Shown here piece after piece: positions 1-10,689 of a stretch of DNA of 64,000 nt. A program made the position numbers and the translations under genes. This stretch comes from Pomphorhynchus laevis (lineage: Eukaryota; Acanthocephala; Palaeacanthocephala; Echinorhynchida; Pomphorhynchidae). The notes beneath the pieces are model-generated. The model did not search any database. It was not told the DNA's origin and worked only from the letters and a program-made list of their open reading frames with translations. The DNA lies in contig WNNJ02001212.1 in NCBI GenBank assembly GCA_012934845.2, positions 1-64,000 of the forward strand. Reading direction: 5' to 3'. Within the stretch, counting starts at the first letter, position 1, and each line of letters opens with the position of its first letter.

Positions 1-92
1 GTAATTTTCTGAAAATGCTAACAGAAGTTAGCGAGATATCAACGAAAAATTTTCCTCTTTACTTTGATCCAGCTACAATAATTCTTTGTTAA
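1..92 (+). repeat. Partial hammerhead-bearing foldback repeat (half element)
   Basis: Cut by the window edge. It matches the right half of the element at 24145-24310: the hairpin gctaacagaagttagc (17-32) followed by a stretch ending in a 'gatccagct' motif. The hammerhead core is degenerate here: CTGAAAA at 9-15 instead of CTGANGA, and GAGA at 33-36 instead of GAAA. It is therefore probably inactive. Confidence 0.55.
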
Positions 93-964
93 AATATCAA
101 TTTATTTGTATTTTGCTTTGGTGAAGTGCTCGAAGTAAGGAGTAATGCCAATTAACGCAGCAAATAGTTAATAAACACGTTTTCTATTCAATAAATGTTT
201 TCTAACTATAACGTATACAATTCCTTTAAAACACTTTTATACATTTAAAAGTAATTCTTCTAATTATCAAAAGGTATATGAGCAACCTTAATTTGTATGC
301 ATTGATCTGCAAAGTGTTTTATCTTGCGACATCGGCTTAGCAATTCCAACTAATTAAAGAATATTAATTAAGTAAACTGATAAATTGAACTAATAACTAA
401 TAAAGGTCATCTTCAAATTGCTTTTATGATTTTATTATATGGTGATCTTACAAAACATTACACAAAATGCATGCTATTTTATGAAAGACCCTAATTTTGT
501 ATCTGTAGGTATTGCTCAAATTGCTGTGTTTCATTACTGCACATTTTCCTGCAGCTACTTTATTAAAATTAAAACAGAGCGTGATTGACTGGGTAACAAG
601 ATCATAATCTGATTGCTATATTTACAATATATTTGTGAAAATTTGTAAATTTTATTTCTTCAATGATTTTACCCATACCGAAAGATTTAGTGACTAATAA
701 ATTACTCTATTTAATTATTGATAAAAATTAAAAATTATTCGGATTTTGTGAATTTTTTAATTGCTATAATACATTCTACAATGTATTTCTTTATTTATTT
801 CATTTTATCTATTTAAATAAACTTTCAATTATATTAAAATTTAAATTAATGTAGCATTATGAGGAACAAAGTTTTATCTGCAGATGTAAGTATATTATTC
901 TTAATAAAGTTTATTTAAAAAATTCTATTAGAGCAAATTTTGAACGTATTTTAATCATTAGAAA

Positions 965-1290
965 GACTGATGATACAAGCGGGTAACAAGGCCATAATCA
1001 TATTGCTATATTGTTCCTCCTGATGACCTCTAATACTTTATGGAAAATTATCGATAATAAAGAATATACTTTGTGTTAGAATAAGATACTATATAATCAA
1101 ATTTAATCCAAGGAAATACGTCCTTAGCACGTATTTGGCCTCTCAGTTATTTGGGGTAGAGGAGTTAGATGCCGAAACATGATAGCATAGCAGTTGCTCA
1201 TGATGACCTCTAATCCTAATTATGATACAACGTCTGTTATTAGTCAATTCATAAAAATGACTTTTATTTTAAATTTCTTTTTTTAACTTA
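965..1290 (+). repeat. PLE-1 tail module (dispersed repeat)
   Basis: Contains the blocks 'aaatacgtcnttagcacgtatttgg', 'ccgaaacatgatagcatagcag' (shortened) and 'gatgacctctaatcc', then 'attagtcaattcataaaaatgac'. The same order follows the reverse-transcriptase remnant at 7010-7925, so this is the 3' tail of that PLE lineage without its coding part. A shorter related piece, 'gggtaacaag..cataat..attgctata', occurs at 587-627 and 970-1012. Confidence 0.6.
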
Positions 1291-1452
1291 TATAAGTTAT
1301 AAAATTTTATAAAAATTATTTATTTTATTATTTAATTATTAAATTTTGATTTAGCATTATTATGTTTTGTTTATTTTATAATTATATTAAATACGTAGAC
1401 TCAGTTAGCTGATTTAATTTAATAACATTATTACAAAAATATGTTTACATAT

Positions 1453-1489
1453 TTGTTGGATGCGATATGTCAAAAATCGCATCCAACAA
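1453..1489. repeat. Hairpin, 14-bp perfect arms
   Basis: Arms ttgttggatgcgat (1453-1466) and atcgcatccaacaa (1476-1489) enclose a 9-nt spacer. A diverged relative of the right arm ('gcatccaacaaccca') occurs near 6897. It lies downstream of the PLE-1 tail and is probably repeat-derived. Confidence 0.6.
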
Positions 1490-1788
1490 CCAACTGATAA
1501 TATAAAAGTATAAATATAACTGACATAAAACTTATTTTTGTAATGAGGTAATGAGTTGTTCAAGATACAACCCATGTACCTTGTAGGAGACTATTATTTC
1601 CGTAATTAATAAATAATTATATAATTTTAATATATATAATTATAATAATTATATATTTTAAGTTGATATGCCTTGCAGTCATTCTTACAATTGAAATTTG
1701 ATGGCTTCATTCTGCACATTTCTTTAACCATATTTATAAGTCAAAAAAGCCATCGAAACGGTACTGAGTTTAAAAATATGCATTTTAA

Positions 1789-1821
1789 TTTCTCCCATCC
1801 TTAAAAATAGGATGGGAGAAA
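1789..1821. repeat. Hairpin, 13-bp perfect arms
   Basis: Arms tttctcccatcct (1789-1801) and aggatgggagaaa (1809-1821) flank a 7-nt loop. No gene is adjacent. It sits just before the first foldback FB-A copy. Confidence 0.6.
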
Positions 1822-1857
1822 CGTGTGGAATTAAGTCTCCAAAATTTTTGTTTTAAG

Positions 1858-2080
1858 TTTGTTTCATTATGGTGAAATAAAATTATCGAAACGAGTATTT
1901 ATTTTAATTTTACAATTTCTTTATTTGCAAGCTTTTGACCGTTTATACCTTTCAAGCATATACTTTCAGGCATATATTCAGTATATGCTTGTATAAGACA
2001 AACCGTCGAAAGCTTGCAAAGAAATTGTAAAATTAAAAATACTCGTGTCTATATTTTTATTTCATCGAAATGAAACAAGT
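1858..2080. mobile_element. Foldback/MITE family FB-A, copy 1
   Basis: Two inverted arms of about 100 bp run from 'gtttcattatggtgaaataa' inward to a short centre at about 1976-1983 and back to 'atttcatcgaaatgaaac'. Both arms carry 'tttacaatttctttatttgc' or its complement. There is no coding capacity. Copies 2 and 3 lie at 2511-2914 and 3028-3212, so the family is clustered. Confidence 0.65.
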
Positions 2081-2510
2081 TAAGTTCGACACGAATGCAA
2101 TTTTCAATGATAAATTTCAATATTTGATAAGTAGATAAGAAAAAGATATAATTTGATAACCTGTCGTTTAGATTTATCTACTCTGTCTATAAACTTGTCT
2201 CTACTCTTATTTACAATACATTTAATTAATTCAGTTTAAAGACCTCCCATCATTAAAATATTTAGTAAGATGTGCACCGGTTTTTAATAAACTATAATGT
2301 TATTTGACAATAATAAGCAATTAACATTTATTTCGTAATTAATTCACCTAAATTGCATTTTTATTTATAAAACTGTAGATTAATATTAAATGAACTATAA
2401 TTTAAAGAATTATTGTCGAACACAATACTAAGGATAATCAGTACGTTTAAGGCTGAATTTTAGTAATTGATTTCATGATACAATCACTTATTTGACGATA
2501 CATTTCAATT

Positions 2511-2914
2511 TGTTTCATTTTGAGTGAAAATAAAATTACAGATCCGAGTATTTTTAAATTTTACAATTTCTTTATTTGCAAGTTTTCGACTGTTCGTTCA
2601 TTTCAAGCATATACTGAATTGTTAGAATTACAAAAAAAACCTTTATATACGAATGCAATACGTATATACACCAAAGCAGCGGGTAATTCATCCACGGAAG
2701 AAATCACTAGCGTTTGTAATTCCAACAATCCAGTATATGTTTGAAAAAGACAAGCCGTCAAATTTCAAGAATTTCCTAAATTCTTGAATTTCGAAATTCT
2801 CAAAATTCCTTTTGAAAATTTCCTTATTTGTGAGTTTTCGATGGTTTGTACTTTAGAAATTGTAAAATAAAATAAATGCACGTATTTATAATTTTATTTC
2901 ACCATAATGAAACA
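2511..2914. mobile_element. Foldback/MITE family FB-A, copy 2 (longest)
   Basis: Outer arms match copy 1, but the centre is longer. The inverted repeat continues through 'attgttagaattac' (618-631 of this kilobase) and 'gtaattccaacaat' (2716-2729), leaving about 85 bp of unique centre. This looks like the less deleted version of the family. A short open frame across it (2520-2744) has no ATG and is taken as chance. Confidence 0.6.
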
Positions 2915-3027
2915 GATAAAGTTCGACTTGAATGCAATTCTCAACGAAGAGTATATATTACATAATATAATTATATAATTACATAATATATTTCATTTAT
3001 AAATATGATAATTATAATTACATTTAA

Positions 3028-3212
3028 TGAAAAATTTTTATTTTCAATTTACACATTTTTTGACCGTTTATACCTTTTAAGCATATACTTTCAAGCATGT
3101 ATACAGTATATGCTTTAAAAACACAAACCGTCAAAAGCTTGCAAATAAAGAAGTTGTAAAATTAAAAATACTCGTTTCTATAATCTTGTTTCCTTCAAAA
3201 GGAAACAAGTTA
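3028..3212. mobile_element. Foldback/MITE family FB-A, copy 3
   Basis: Shorter copy. Its arms contain 'gaccgtttatacctttta' and the complement 'acaaaccgtcaaaagcttgc'. The right end has 'aatactcgtttctataatc' as in copy 1. Confidence 0.6.
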
Positions 3213-3907
3213 ACTTCAGCACAAATGCAACTCTCAATGATAAATTTCAATATTTGATAATTGACCAATATATTGAGCAATAAATATTAAATTTTAAATA
3301 AATAATCAAATAATTAATCCATTTACATATACAATAACTCAATTGCATTTAAAATCTAAAGTTCTTCGTTATTTATATATCATAAGCATATAATCTATGA
3401 GATACAATATGTTGATACAAATTTATTGTTTATACTGCAATATAAATACTGCATATTTATAATATATTAGTTTCTTATATATGGAGAATATATTATATCA
3501 ATATATTTATAATATTTATGTACTAATGCTAATATTAATACATAAATATTAATTCCGATAAGATTACTTTCGTGTTCCAACTTATTTGTTTTTATGGCAT
3601 TTTTATCCACACGAGAAAATATACACTTATTTGTGGTACACACGCGTGTACCACAAATTCTGCTTTTATATTTTGAACGTCTTAAAAAGTAATTTTATTT
3701 TAAAATGAATCGATTAATGACATTTGATAATAATCTAACTGCAATCTTTCTTAATGTAACTCGGAATAAAAGCAAACTTTAGTTTACTAAAACGTTTGTT
3801 AATTTAATTTTATTATTTTGCAAATGTTAGTTTTACATTTTTTAAATCTATCCATTTTTTAAATGAATTGTTCGGTGAAATTTGATATTAATCTAACTTC
3901 AGTATTA

Positions 3908-4031
3908 CTTAATATTGTATTACTTATACAATAATAATATTGTATTACTTAAACAATCATAATATTGTATTACTTATACAATAATAATATTGTATTACTT
4001 ATACAATAATAATATTGTATTACTTATACAA
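3908..4031. repeat. Short tandem array, about 27-bp unit
   Basis: Four to five units of 'aatattgtattacttatac' plus 'aataat' lie head to tail, with one variant unit (acttaaacaatcat). The unit is partly palindromic. The array lies just downstream of the ubiquilin-like gene. Confidence 0.75.
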
Positions 4032-4085
4032 AGCAAACAAGTTTACAGAAATTTTTATCACTTGAATTTTTGTATTAAAAAATAT

Positions 4086-4091
4086 TTTATT
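4086..4091 (-). promoter_or_regulatory. Possible polyadenylation signal of the ubiquilin-like gene
   Basis: AATAAA on the minus strand about 50 nt after the stop codon. In DNA this AT-rich such hexamers also arise by chance. Confidence 0.35.
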
Positions 4092-4141
4092 TTTAAAAAT
4101 AAATCGATTAATGAAATTTGATCAATTAAAACTATAGTCAA

Positions 4142-5986
4142 TCAATCAAAATCTTCATTACGTTTCACAGCCATTTTTGCGTCCCCCATAGATGCAGCAA
4201 GCTCTTCCAGATTAGTATCACGGCTATGGAATCCCAATGTCTGCATTTGTACAAGTTCGGATGCATAAAGATGTTCTTGAGTTTGGTTTGGTTGTTGATT
4301 TGTCGGCTGATGTTGCTGGAGATGAAGACGATCTAATGGTTGAAACAACGAAGCAGTATAATCTTGATTTGAGTATTGTAAATTTTGAAATACTGTTGTT
4401 GCATAAGCTGTTTGTCTATTGCTTGGTGATCGAAAAGAATCCACATCAGATGAAGTAGGTTGACTATTCATTTGATTATCGACTAGACCGCTTATATTTG
4501 AAGATATCAACTGTGAATATACTTGTGGGGATGTGTCCCTAAGACGAATTAGATTCTTTAGAATTTGTACAATCGTCCTCAATGCTCGAGTATTTGTGCA
4601 TAGAGCACAAATTTCAGGTATTGGCCACTGACTCATAAACTCATGAATTACACGATTTACTTGTTCTCTTTGTCCTTCGTCCTGTATAAATTCATCTGTA
4701 CGCAGCAGATTAAGAAGAATCTTAAGCAGATTAAGTAGAGTACCAGGATCGCAAAGAGAATTATTCATATTTGGGTTAAAACTGGATGCCCGCAACATGT
4801 CGAATAACATGAGAGGATTTTCAGCATCGACTACTAATAATTGTTGAGGGTTCATCGTAGAATACCGATTAGTGTTTTCGCTTGACGTAGATTGCAAAGG
4901 CGACTCTAAACGGTTTGAATTAGATACATATGAACTAGACGAATCGATTTGAAATGTAGTATTCTGAGATGCCACCGGGTTTGGCAGGAGGTTTGTATTT
5001 TCAGTTCCTACTTGACTAGTGTTAGCTGTACCAGATGAACTAGAATAAGTATTCAGAGGGTTATCGCCAAACTGCTCATGTGCCACATTAAGCATTGGTT
5101 CTTGAAAATCGCGATAAATTCTCTGTCGAACTTTATATCCGCTCGGTAATCTCTCAAGGTTAATCAGGGCTCTGTCATGGTTTCTCGTAATTTCCTGTAT
5201 AGTTGTAGGAATACGAATCATTTCCATTGTTTGACACATTAAATCCGGATTGTTAACGAATTGTGAAACCTCGTGGTTCTGCTCCCTCACTCTTTGCATT
5301 TGTGGATTGTTAAGCTTAATTGAACTAAGCAATGCAGGATTACTCATAAGTCTTTGAGCCAAATTATTACTTAGAAGGTTTTGAACTGCATGTGGATTTG
5401 TCTGAATAGTGCCAAAAATATTTTGTTGTATTTCAGTACAATTTGAATTTCCAAATGGAAGGTTCAAAAATGGTGCAAGTGTTAATCTGGATAATGTTGC
5501 AGTTCCATAGGTATGTTGATCAATATTCGGTTGAAGCGATATCAACCCCTCCTTAATTGTTGGTGATTGCTGAAGTGACAAAGAAGCATTATTTGATTGT
5601 TTAGATGTTGAGTGATATGCCGAAGGTCGTCGTGGAGACATGAGTTGCAGGACAGGCATGTCAACCTCAGAATGGTCGCCTTTGACGACGGAAGCTGACC
5701 GAATATTGGAGTCATGAACTATCTCAACTGACTGGGCCTCGGGCTGTGCAAGGTTGCTCAAAGAAAAGAGTCGCGGAGATGGGTCGTCACAAAATCCAAG
5801 ACTTTTCTCTAGTAAGGGTTGGCCCATCTCGTCAAGACTTTTGAGGATCGCTTTAGCATTTCCTCTCATCAGTGCGACGGACAAGCGCTGAAATAACTGA
5901 CCCGCTGTGCTACAATACGGGGTACCGTTTCTACATGACATAGAACGAGCAATGAAACGAATTAGCTTTTCCCCTTGGGGGTTCAT
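4142..5986 (-). CDS. UBQLN: Ubiquilin-type protein lacking the N-terminal ubiquitin-like domain
   Basis: Uninterrupted 614-aa frame. Residues about 165-310 form the central STI1/ubiquilin block: NNPDLM (245-250), then NHDRALINLERLPSGY (269-284), the strongly conserved EPML at 296-299 and EQFGDNPL at 304-311. A second STI1-like helical region lies at about 375-490. The last 42 residues are a UBA domain (TLGFHSRDTNLEEL, then GDAKMAV). Ubiquilins shuttle ubiquitinated clients to the proteasome; the UBA binds ubiquitin and the N-terminal UBL docks on the proteasome. Here the first 160 residues are not UBL-like and are rich in Ser, Asn and Gln. An in-frame stop lies four codons before the ATG at 5986, so any UBL would need an upstream exon, and none is evident. 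It may be a UBL-less paralogue or an old retrocopy. The intact frame argues against a recent pseudogene. Confidence 0.85.
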   Translation of the reverse strand: MNPQGEKLIRFIARSMSCRNGTPYCSTAGQLFQRLSVALMRGNAKAILKSLDEMGQPLLEKSLGFCDDPSPRLFSLSNLAQPEAQSVEIVHDSNIRSASVVKGDHSEVDMPVLQLMSPRRPSAYHSTSKQSNNASLSLQQSPTIKEGLISLQPNIDQHTYGTATLSRLTLAPFLNLPFGNSNCTEIQQNIFGTIQTNPHAVQNLLSNNLAQRLMSNPALLSSIKLNNPQMQRVREQNHEVSQFVNNPDLMCQTMEMIRIPTTIQEITRNHDRALINLERLPSGYKVRQRIYRDFQEPMLNVAHEQFGDNPLNTYSSSSGTANTSQVGTENTNLLPNPVASQNTTFQIDSSSSYVSNSNRLESPLQSTSSENTNRYSTMNPQQLLVVDAENPLMLFDMLRASSFNPNMNNSLCDPGTLLNLLKILLNLLRTDEFIQDEGQREQVNRVIHEFMSQWPIPEICALCTNTRALRTIVQILKNLIRLRDTSPQVYSQLISSNISGLVDNQMNSQPTSSDVDSFRSPSNRQTAYATTVFQNLQYSNQDYTASLFQPLDRLHLQQHQPTNQQPNQTQEHLYASELVQMQTLGFHSRDTNLEELAASMGDAKMAVKRNEDFD

Positions 5987-6243
5987 TTGATCATACTTTT
6001 ACTTGGGTATTTCTTAATTTTATTTAGAACATAAAAGATTACGGTAAATAACAAAATATTATATCGTATATCTATCAACCGTTGTTGTATATTGCGTGAT
6101 TGAATTCGCTTATTTTTTGATTAAATAAACTGAAATAAACTTTTAATCAAAAAGAGTAATTTTTGATTAAATAAACGAAAAGTCTACACTTAGCAGAACT
6201 TTTACAACATTTTCATATATTATATTTAATAAGCTTATAAATT

Positions 6244-6640
6244 ATATTTTTGAGGTGGGGGAATAGTGTTCGAAACCTGATAGCATATTAGTTCCTCCTG
6301 ATAACCTCTAATCCTTATTATTATACATCGTCTGCTATTTATTAGTCAATTCATAATAATGACGTTTATTTTAAATTTCAATTTTTTATTTTAACTTGAT
6401 TAAAATTATAAAAAATCTTATAACAATTCCTAAGTCGACTTTTATCTTAAATTTCAATATTAAACGAAAATTAAGCTACTTTTATGTACAGTAAATGATA
6501 CACTCTGTATTGATATATTCTCTGGATGGATAATAAATAATATACTTTGTATTAGAATAAAATACTATATAATCAAATTTCATAAGAGGAAATACGTCAT
6601 TAGCATGTATTTGGTTTATACTTTATATTTTATTTGTTGA
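6244..6640 (+). repeat. PLE-1 tail modules, two partial copies
   Basis: 6244-6420 carries 'cgaaacctgatagcat', 'ctcctgataacctctaatcc' and the 'tagtcaattcata' block. 6515-6640 carries 'ggataataaataatatactt' and 'aaatacgtcattagcatgta'. The blocks are in swapped order relative to the copy on the minus strand at 7010-7366, which suggests two insertions or a rearranged copy. Confidence 0.55.
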
Positions 6641-6939
6641 TGCGAATCTGTCATAGTATTTCAATTAGATAACAAAGGGTACTGGTAATTTGAGACTGAT
6701 TCAATGAAAACTGCCAAAAACACATTATATCTGATATGACTTCAGATGTAACTTATTAGTCTATCTGTAGTATTAAAAAAGATTTCATCAGTCCGGGAAC
6801 ACGAATTCAAATTGCTCTTAATTACGAGGTTAATTGCATCATTACATTATCACAAACGCATTGCGGATGTTACAAATGCAAAGGGATAATAACATTGCAT
6901 CCAACAACCCATTGATGATATTATGATGGTTACAACGAT

Positions 6940-7010
6940 GTATCAGAATAAGGATTAGAGGTCATCAGGAGGAACTGCTATATTATCAGGTTTCGGCCTC
7001 TATTAATTTC
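6940..7010 (-). repeat. PLE-1 tail fragment, inverted
   Basis: The complement of the 'cctgatagca..cctcctgatgacctctaatcc' block. It is separate from the fuller copy that follows, so two tails lie side by side in the same orientation. Confidence 0.5.
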
Positions 7011-7925
7011 TTTTATGCTAAATTAAAATCTAACAATTTAAATAATTAAAAATAATAAATAATTGTTATAAGATTTTTTATAATTTAAATCAAGTTAAAA
7101 TAAAAAATTGAAATTTAAAATAAACGTCATTTTTATGAATTGACTAATAAATAATAGACGATGTATCATAATAAGGATTAGATGTCATCAGAAGGAACTG
7201 CTATGCTATCAGGTTTCGGCCCCTAACTCCTCTATCCAAAAGAGCAGCGAGGCCAAATACATGCTAATGACGTATTTACTCTGATCATATTTGATTATCT
7301 AGTGTATCTTATTCTAATACAATATTCTAATACAAAGCATATTATTTATTATTCATCCATAAAAATTTAACGATAATGATTTTCAATAGTATTGTGTTGA
7401 CTTATATATTTTAGTATTTTCTGTTTGATGGTATTTTTATAGTAACCTAGTTTAAAATATGTATCTATTAAATTATTTAAATGATTTTGAAGAAAACCAA
7501 TATCATTACATATTGTTGCAATTCTTAAAATTTCATTATTTAATGTATTATATTTTATATTATATGGTATGCATGAATGCTCATGCAAAAATATGTTTCT
7601 TGTAAATTTAAATGTCATCTTTACGATATAAATTAATAGTAGTTTTAGTTAATGTTAATTTAATGTTCATATCTAGATATACACCTTCTTTATCATTAAT
7701 ATTGGTTTTGTTAAGAATAAGGCTTTCTGGATAAATGTGCTCACTGATTGAATAAAAATTATTAGAATTAAATACACATATATCATCAATGTATCGAAAC
7801 ATATATTTCATATATTTATATTGTTTAGATTTAGTTTTTACACAGTTATGAACAAATTCATATTTTATAAAGCTTAAGAAACAGCTATAATTGGGCTACT
7901 TTAACTTTCCATTGGAAAACATTTT
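7010..7925 (-). mobile_element. Penelope-like element PLE-1, reverse-transcriptase remnant with tail
   Basis: Reading on the minus strand, an RT palm segment containing FRYIDDICVFNSNNF (the YIDD box) is followed by YLDMNIKL, LYRKDDI, HEHSCIPYNIKYNTLNNEILR and a C-terminal helix-rich stretch. The tail module then runs to about 7010. Degraded copy, broken in a few places; the N-terminal RT part is missing. The lineage is close to PLE-like RTs common in invertebrates, but I cannot assign a clade. Confidence 0.7.
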
Positions 7926-8220
7926 ACTTCTCTACATATATAGGTCACTACTTTTAAATAATTTTGATAATTTTAAATAATTCATCTTCAGTACTTACAA
8001 ATGTTTCCAATCTGGTTATCTACATGTAACTTTTGCTAAGTCGTAATTATTAAGGTTGCTTTTTCACTGTTTCCATTTATTTTAGTTGACTCAGACTAAA
8101 CTTAAAACGGGCCATCCAGCAGCATCTGACAGGAGGCTGCCCTGCTTAAGGCGATTGCAGGCTGGAACACGATCTATAAAGATCTACCACCATCTAATGG
8201 CTTTTAAAAAAGCTATTATT

Positions 8221-9687
8221 TCACCGGTAGAATAAAATAAAATTTCATTTTGCTCGTGTAACAAATAGTAATATTGATATTCAAGTGTAGCATCGATGTA
8301 TTCCCCAGTTCAAATTATTTTCACTAAGACCTACGGTCTCTAATCACCATTATTGAAGTTTAATCATGCTATCATAAATGATCATTTTAAGGTTGAAACT
8401 AATCTAATTGCAAATTTTATTTATATTGTAGGTTTTCAATTAATACATTCGTTTTAATGGAAACTACTTTACCTTATTTTTTCATGCGGAGTTAAGAGAA
8501 AAATTTGCGAAAATGTAAGAAATTTTGACCATTCCGCTTTTTAATAAAACCGTTGGATAACATTTCTATAAGTTCGACTAGATTTTGACATATTGCAATA
8601 TCTAATTTGAATTAAATAATAAAATGTACATTAGGGTATTTTAAAATTTTCGGCAAGTGATATATAATTGTCAATAAATTAATAAAATAAATGTATCAAA
8701 TAATCTGCAAAATCAGTAAAATTGAAAATGAAGTTCAATAAATATAATCTTTAATGCGAACTACTATCCTGTATAATTGACATTTATTTTAAAATTATAC
8801 AATTCCCATAATATGCCTTAAAATAATATGTTAATTTCTAGATATTATTTTCTAGAAAATAAAGTAAAATGGAGTATATTTGCGAAACGAATTATCATAA
8901 AGCAACATTTCTTACAACCAACATTTATTATATTCTACTCTCAAAAAACCAACATAGTTGCAATTTGAGTACCAACAAACAAAGACGATAAGATACACCA
9001 TGATGTTAGTTTAGTTAAGTTTTAATATATTAAAACTTATATTAGCATAATTTAGAATCTAATTTAAAATTATCTGTTTAATTCCTATAGTGCTTTCGTT
9101 ATTAACAAATGTTATGTGAGGACATGTAGTTCACTTTTTGCAACCTACTTTTGTTAAAAAAATATTAATCGACATTTTGTAACTATGGAAGAAATCTTAA
9201 GCAAATTATTACTTTTTGCTAATATTCTTCTAATATAAATCTTTTTGTTCAAGAAAATATCCAGAAAATACCTTAAAAATATGCAATCAAAATTATTCAT
9301 AATTGTGAAATATAGATTATTTAATTCATCAAGCTAACATTTCATGGTAATTTTATTTCATCTTGAAATTCAATAAAGCTACTATTTTTATGTCATTACA
9401 ACGAAAGTCAGCTTAATTAAATATCTGAATTTTAAATAATAATCCAAGACAAATTGCGATTAATAATAATTAATTATAATTAATTGTTTATAATTTAATT
9501 GTACAGACGTGAAGTAGACAATTTAAACTCATCACGTAATCCAAACGTAGGGCCTTTGTTTTACTTCAGGTGATTAAGATCCTTTAATTAAAGCGACTAA
9601 ATATTAAAATATTTAATATTTAATATTAAATTAAATTAATAAGCGACTATTGTAAATATTTAAAATAGTTAATCAAAAAAGTTTCAT
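8221..9687. other. No gene recognised (AT-rich intergenic)
   Basis: No long frame, repeat unit or splice-like exon stands out between the PLE-1 remnant and RPL36. A less AT-rich patch at 8090-8220 ('gccatccagcagcatctgac' onward) is unassigned and may be an eroded repeat. Confidence 0.5.
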
Positions 9688-9693
9688 TTTTAT
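9688..9693 (-). promoter_or_regulatory. Polyadenylation signal of RPL36
   Basis: AATAAA on the minus strand 25-30 nt after the RPL36 stop. A very short 3' UTR is typical of ribosomal protein genes. Confidence 0.55.
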
Positions 9694-9717
9694 TCAAGTG
9701 CAAATGTCTGTAACATT

Positions 9718-10047
9718 TTAATGCGCTGCTTTTCTCTGCTGAATCAAAGTATGTAGTTCGTCACGTTTCTTCTTTGCACGAACATGTCCACCAAGACGTT
9801 TCTTTAAGAATTTCACAGTTCGTTTATCTTTGCCAGCTTTGATTAATTCCATCGCTCGTCGCTCATAAGGTGAATAGCCGACCACTTCCCGAACAATCTC
9901 ACGTACGAACTTATTGTGCTTGCTGACATAGCTTGATCGACTAGGGCGGGCTTTCTTTGGAGTGAATTTGTGAACACGAAATCCTTTCTTACGTCCTACA
10001 CACAAGCCTTGAATTGGCTCTTGAGCTTCACTAACGATTTTGGGCAT
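9718..10047 (-). CDS. RPL36: 60S ribosomal protein eL36
   Basis: A 109-aa basic protein and a structural component of the large ribosomal subunit. Family hallmarks are the stretch [20 protein letters not shown] (about residues 46-65), then [19 protein letters not shown], and [11 protein letters not shown] near the C-terminus. The length matches animal eL36 (about 105 aa). The ATG at 10047 follows directly on a 'tattgtag' splice acceptor, so the coding exon begins exactly at the start codon. The whole coding sequence is one exon. A GTGAGC donor at 10181-10176 would give a 134-bp intron after an untranslated first exon; trans-splicing of a leader to the same acceptor is the alternative. The intact frame and 3' poly(A) signal indicate a functional gene. 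Confidence 0.95.
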   Translation of the reverse strand: MPKIVSEAQEPIQGLCVGRKKGFRVHKFTPKKARPSRSSYVSKHNKFVREIVREVVGYSPYERRAMELIKAGKDKRTVKFLKKRLGGHVRAKKKRDELHTLIQQRKAAH

Positions 10048-10215
10048 CTACAATACATTAAAATAAAATTTATAAAGAAAAGTGCATATCAAAATGACTA
10101 CAAAACAATGTTTTAATATCAAATATTTAGCAAACAATGTGCACAACTTTAAATTTTCCAGGAAGTGGTCCCCATGCTCACTATTTTTCGGGAGCCGCGT
10201 TACACAGACTATTGA
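10048..10215 (-). promoter_or_regulatory. RPL36 5' leader with probable intron
   Basis: Acceptor AG at 10049-10048 and a good donor (GTGAGC) at 10181-10176. The segment upstream of the donor is GC-richer than its surroundings ('aacgcggctcccgaaaaata'), as expected for a short 5' UTR exon. The transcription start is not identifiable. Confidence 0.45.
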
Positions 10216-10387
10216 TCGTGCAATCTATAAATTTTAATTAGTAACAAGACGAAAATAATTTATTACGGATTATATTAAATAATTTTAAATTAAAATAATT
10301 AATTTCATAATTATTAATATTTTCAATCAACTCATACTGCATTCTAGGTGTCTTTCTGCTGCAAATATATCATAACATATTTTTTAA

Positions 10388-10495
10388 TATCAATTAGTTC
10401 AATATCAATTAGTTTATTATTCAAAGTGTAATATTGTTCAATATCAATAATGTTTAATATCAATTAGTTTATTATTCAAAGTGTAATATTCAGAT
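10388..10495. repeat. Direct duplication, about 54-bp spacing
   Basis: 'atatcaattagtttattatt' plus 'caaagtgtaatatt' occurs twice in tandem, with a short linker. Confidence 0.7.
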
Positions 10496-10689
10496 CACAC
10501 ATAAGATTTGAAATAAGATTTTCGTTGTACAAATACAAATTTAAATACTTTCATTTTTAGCTGAACCATCCTGTTCATTTTCTTGTAATAAGACTTGTGT
10601 ATAATGAACTGATCTGGTAGAGTTTCAAATTATTCGATATTTTTGAAGACGAAAATATTTACAAATTATTCGATATTTTTATCAAAAAC

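Noticed and set aside
4237-4458. 73-codon plus-strand frame
   Set aside because: Lies entirely antisense to the conserved UBA end of the ubiquilin-like gene; a shadow.
7190-7235. PLE-1 tail contains CTGATGA and CCGAAAC, suggesting a permuted hammerhead ribozyme
   Set aside because: The order is GAAA, then a short hairpin-like stretch, then CTGATGA only about 20 nt later. There is no room for stem I, and the pair next to the core (10.1/11.1) would be C opposite C. The conserved blocks probably have another role.
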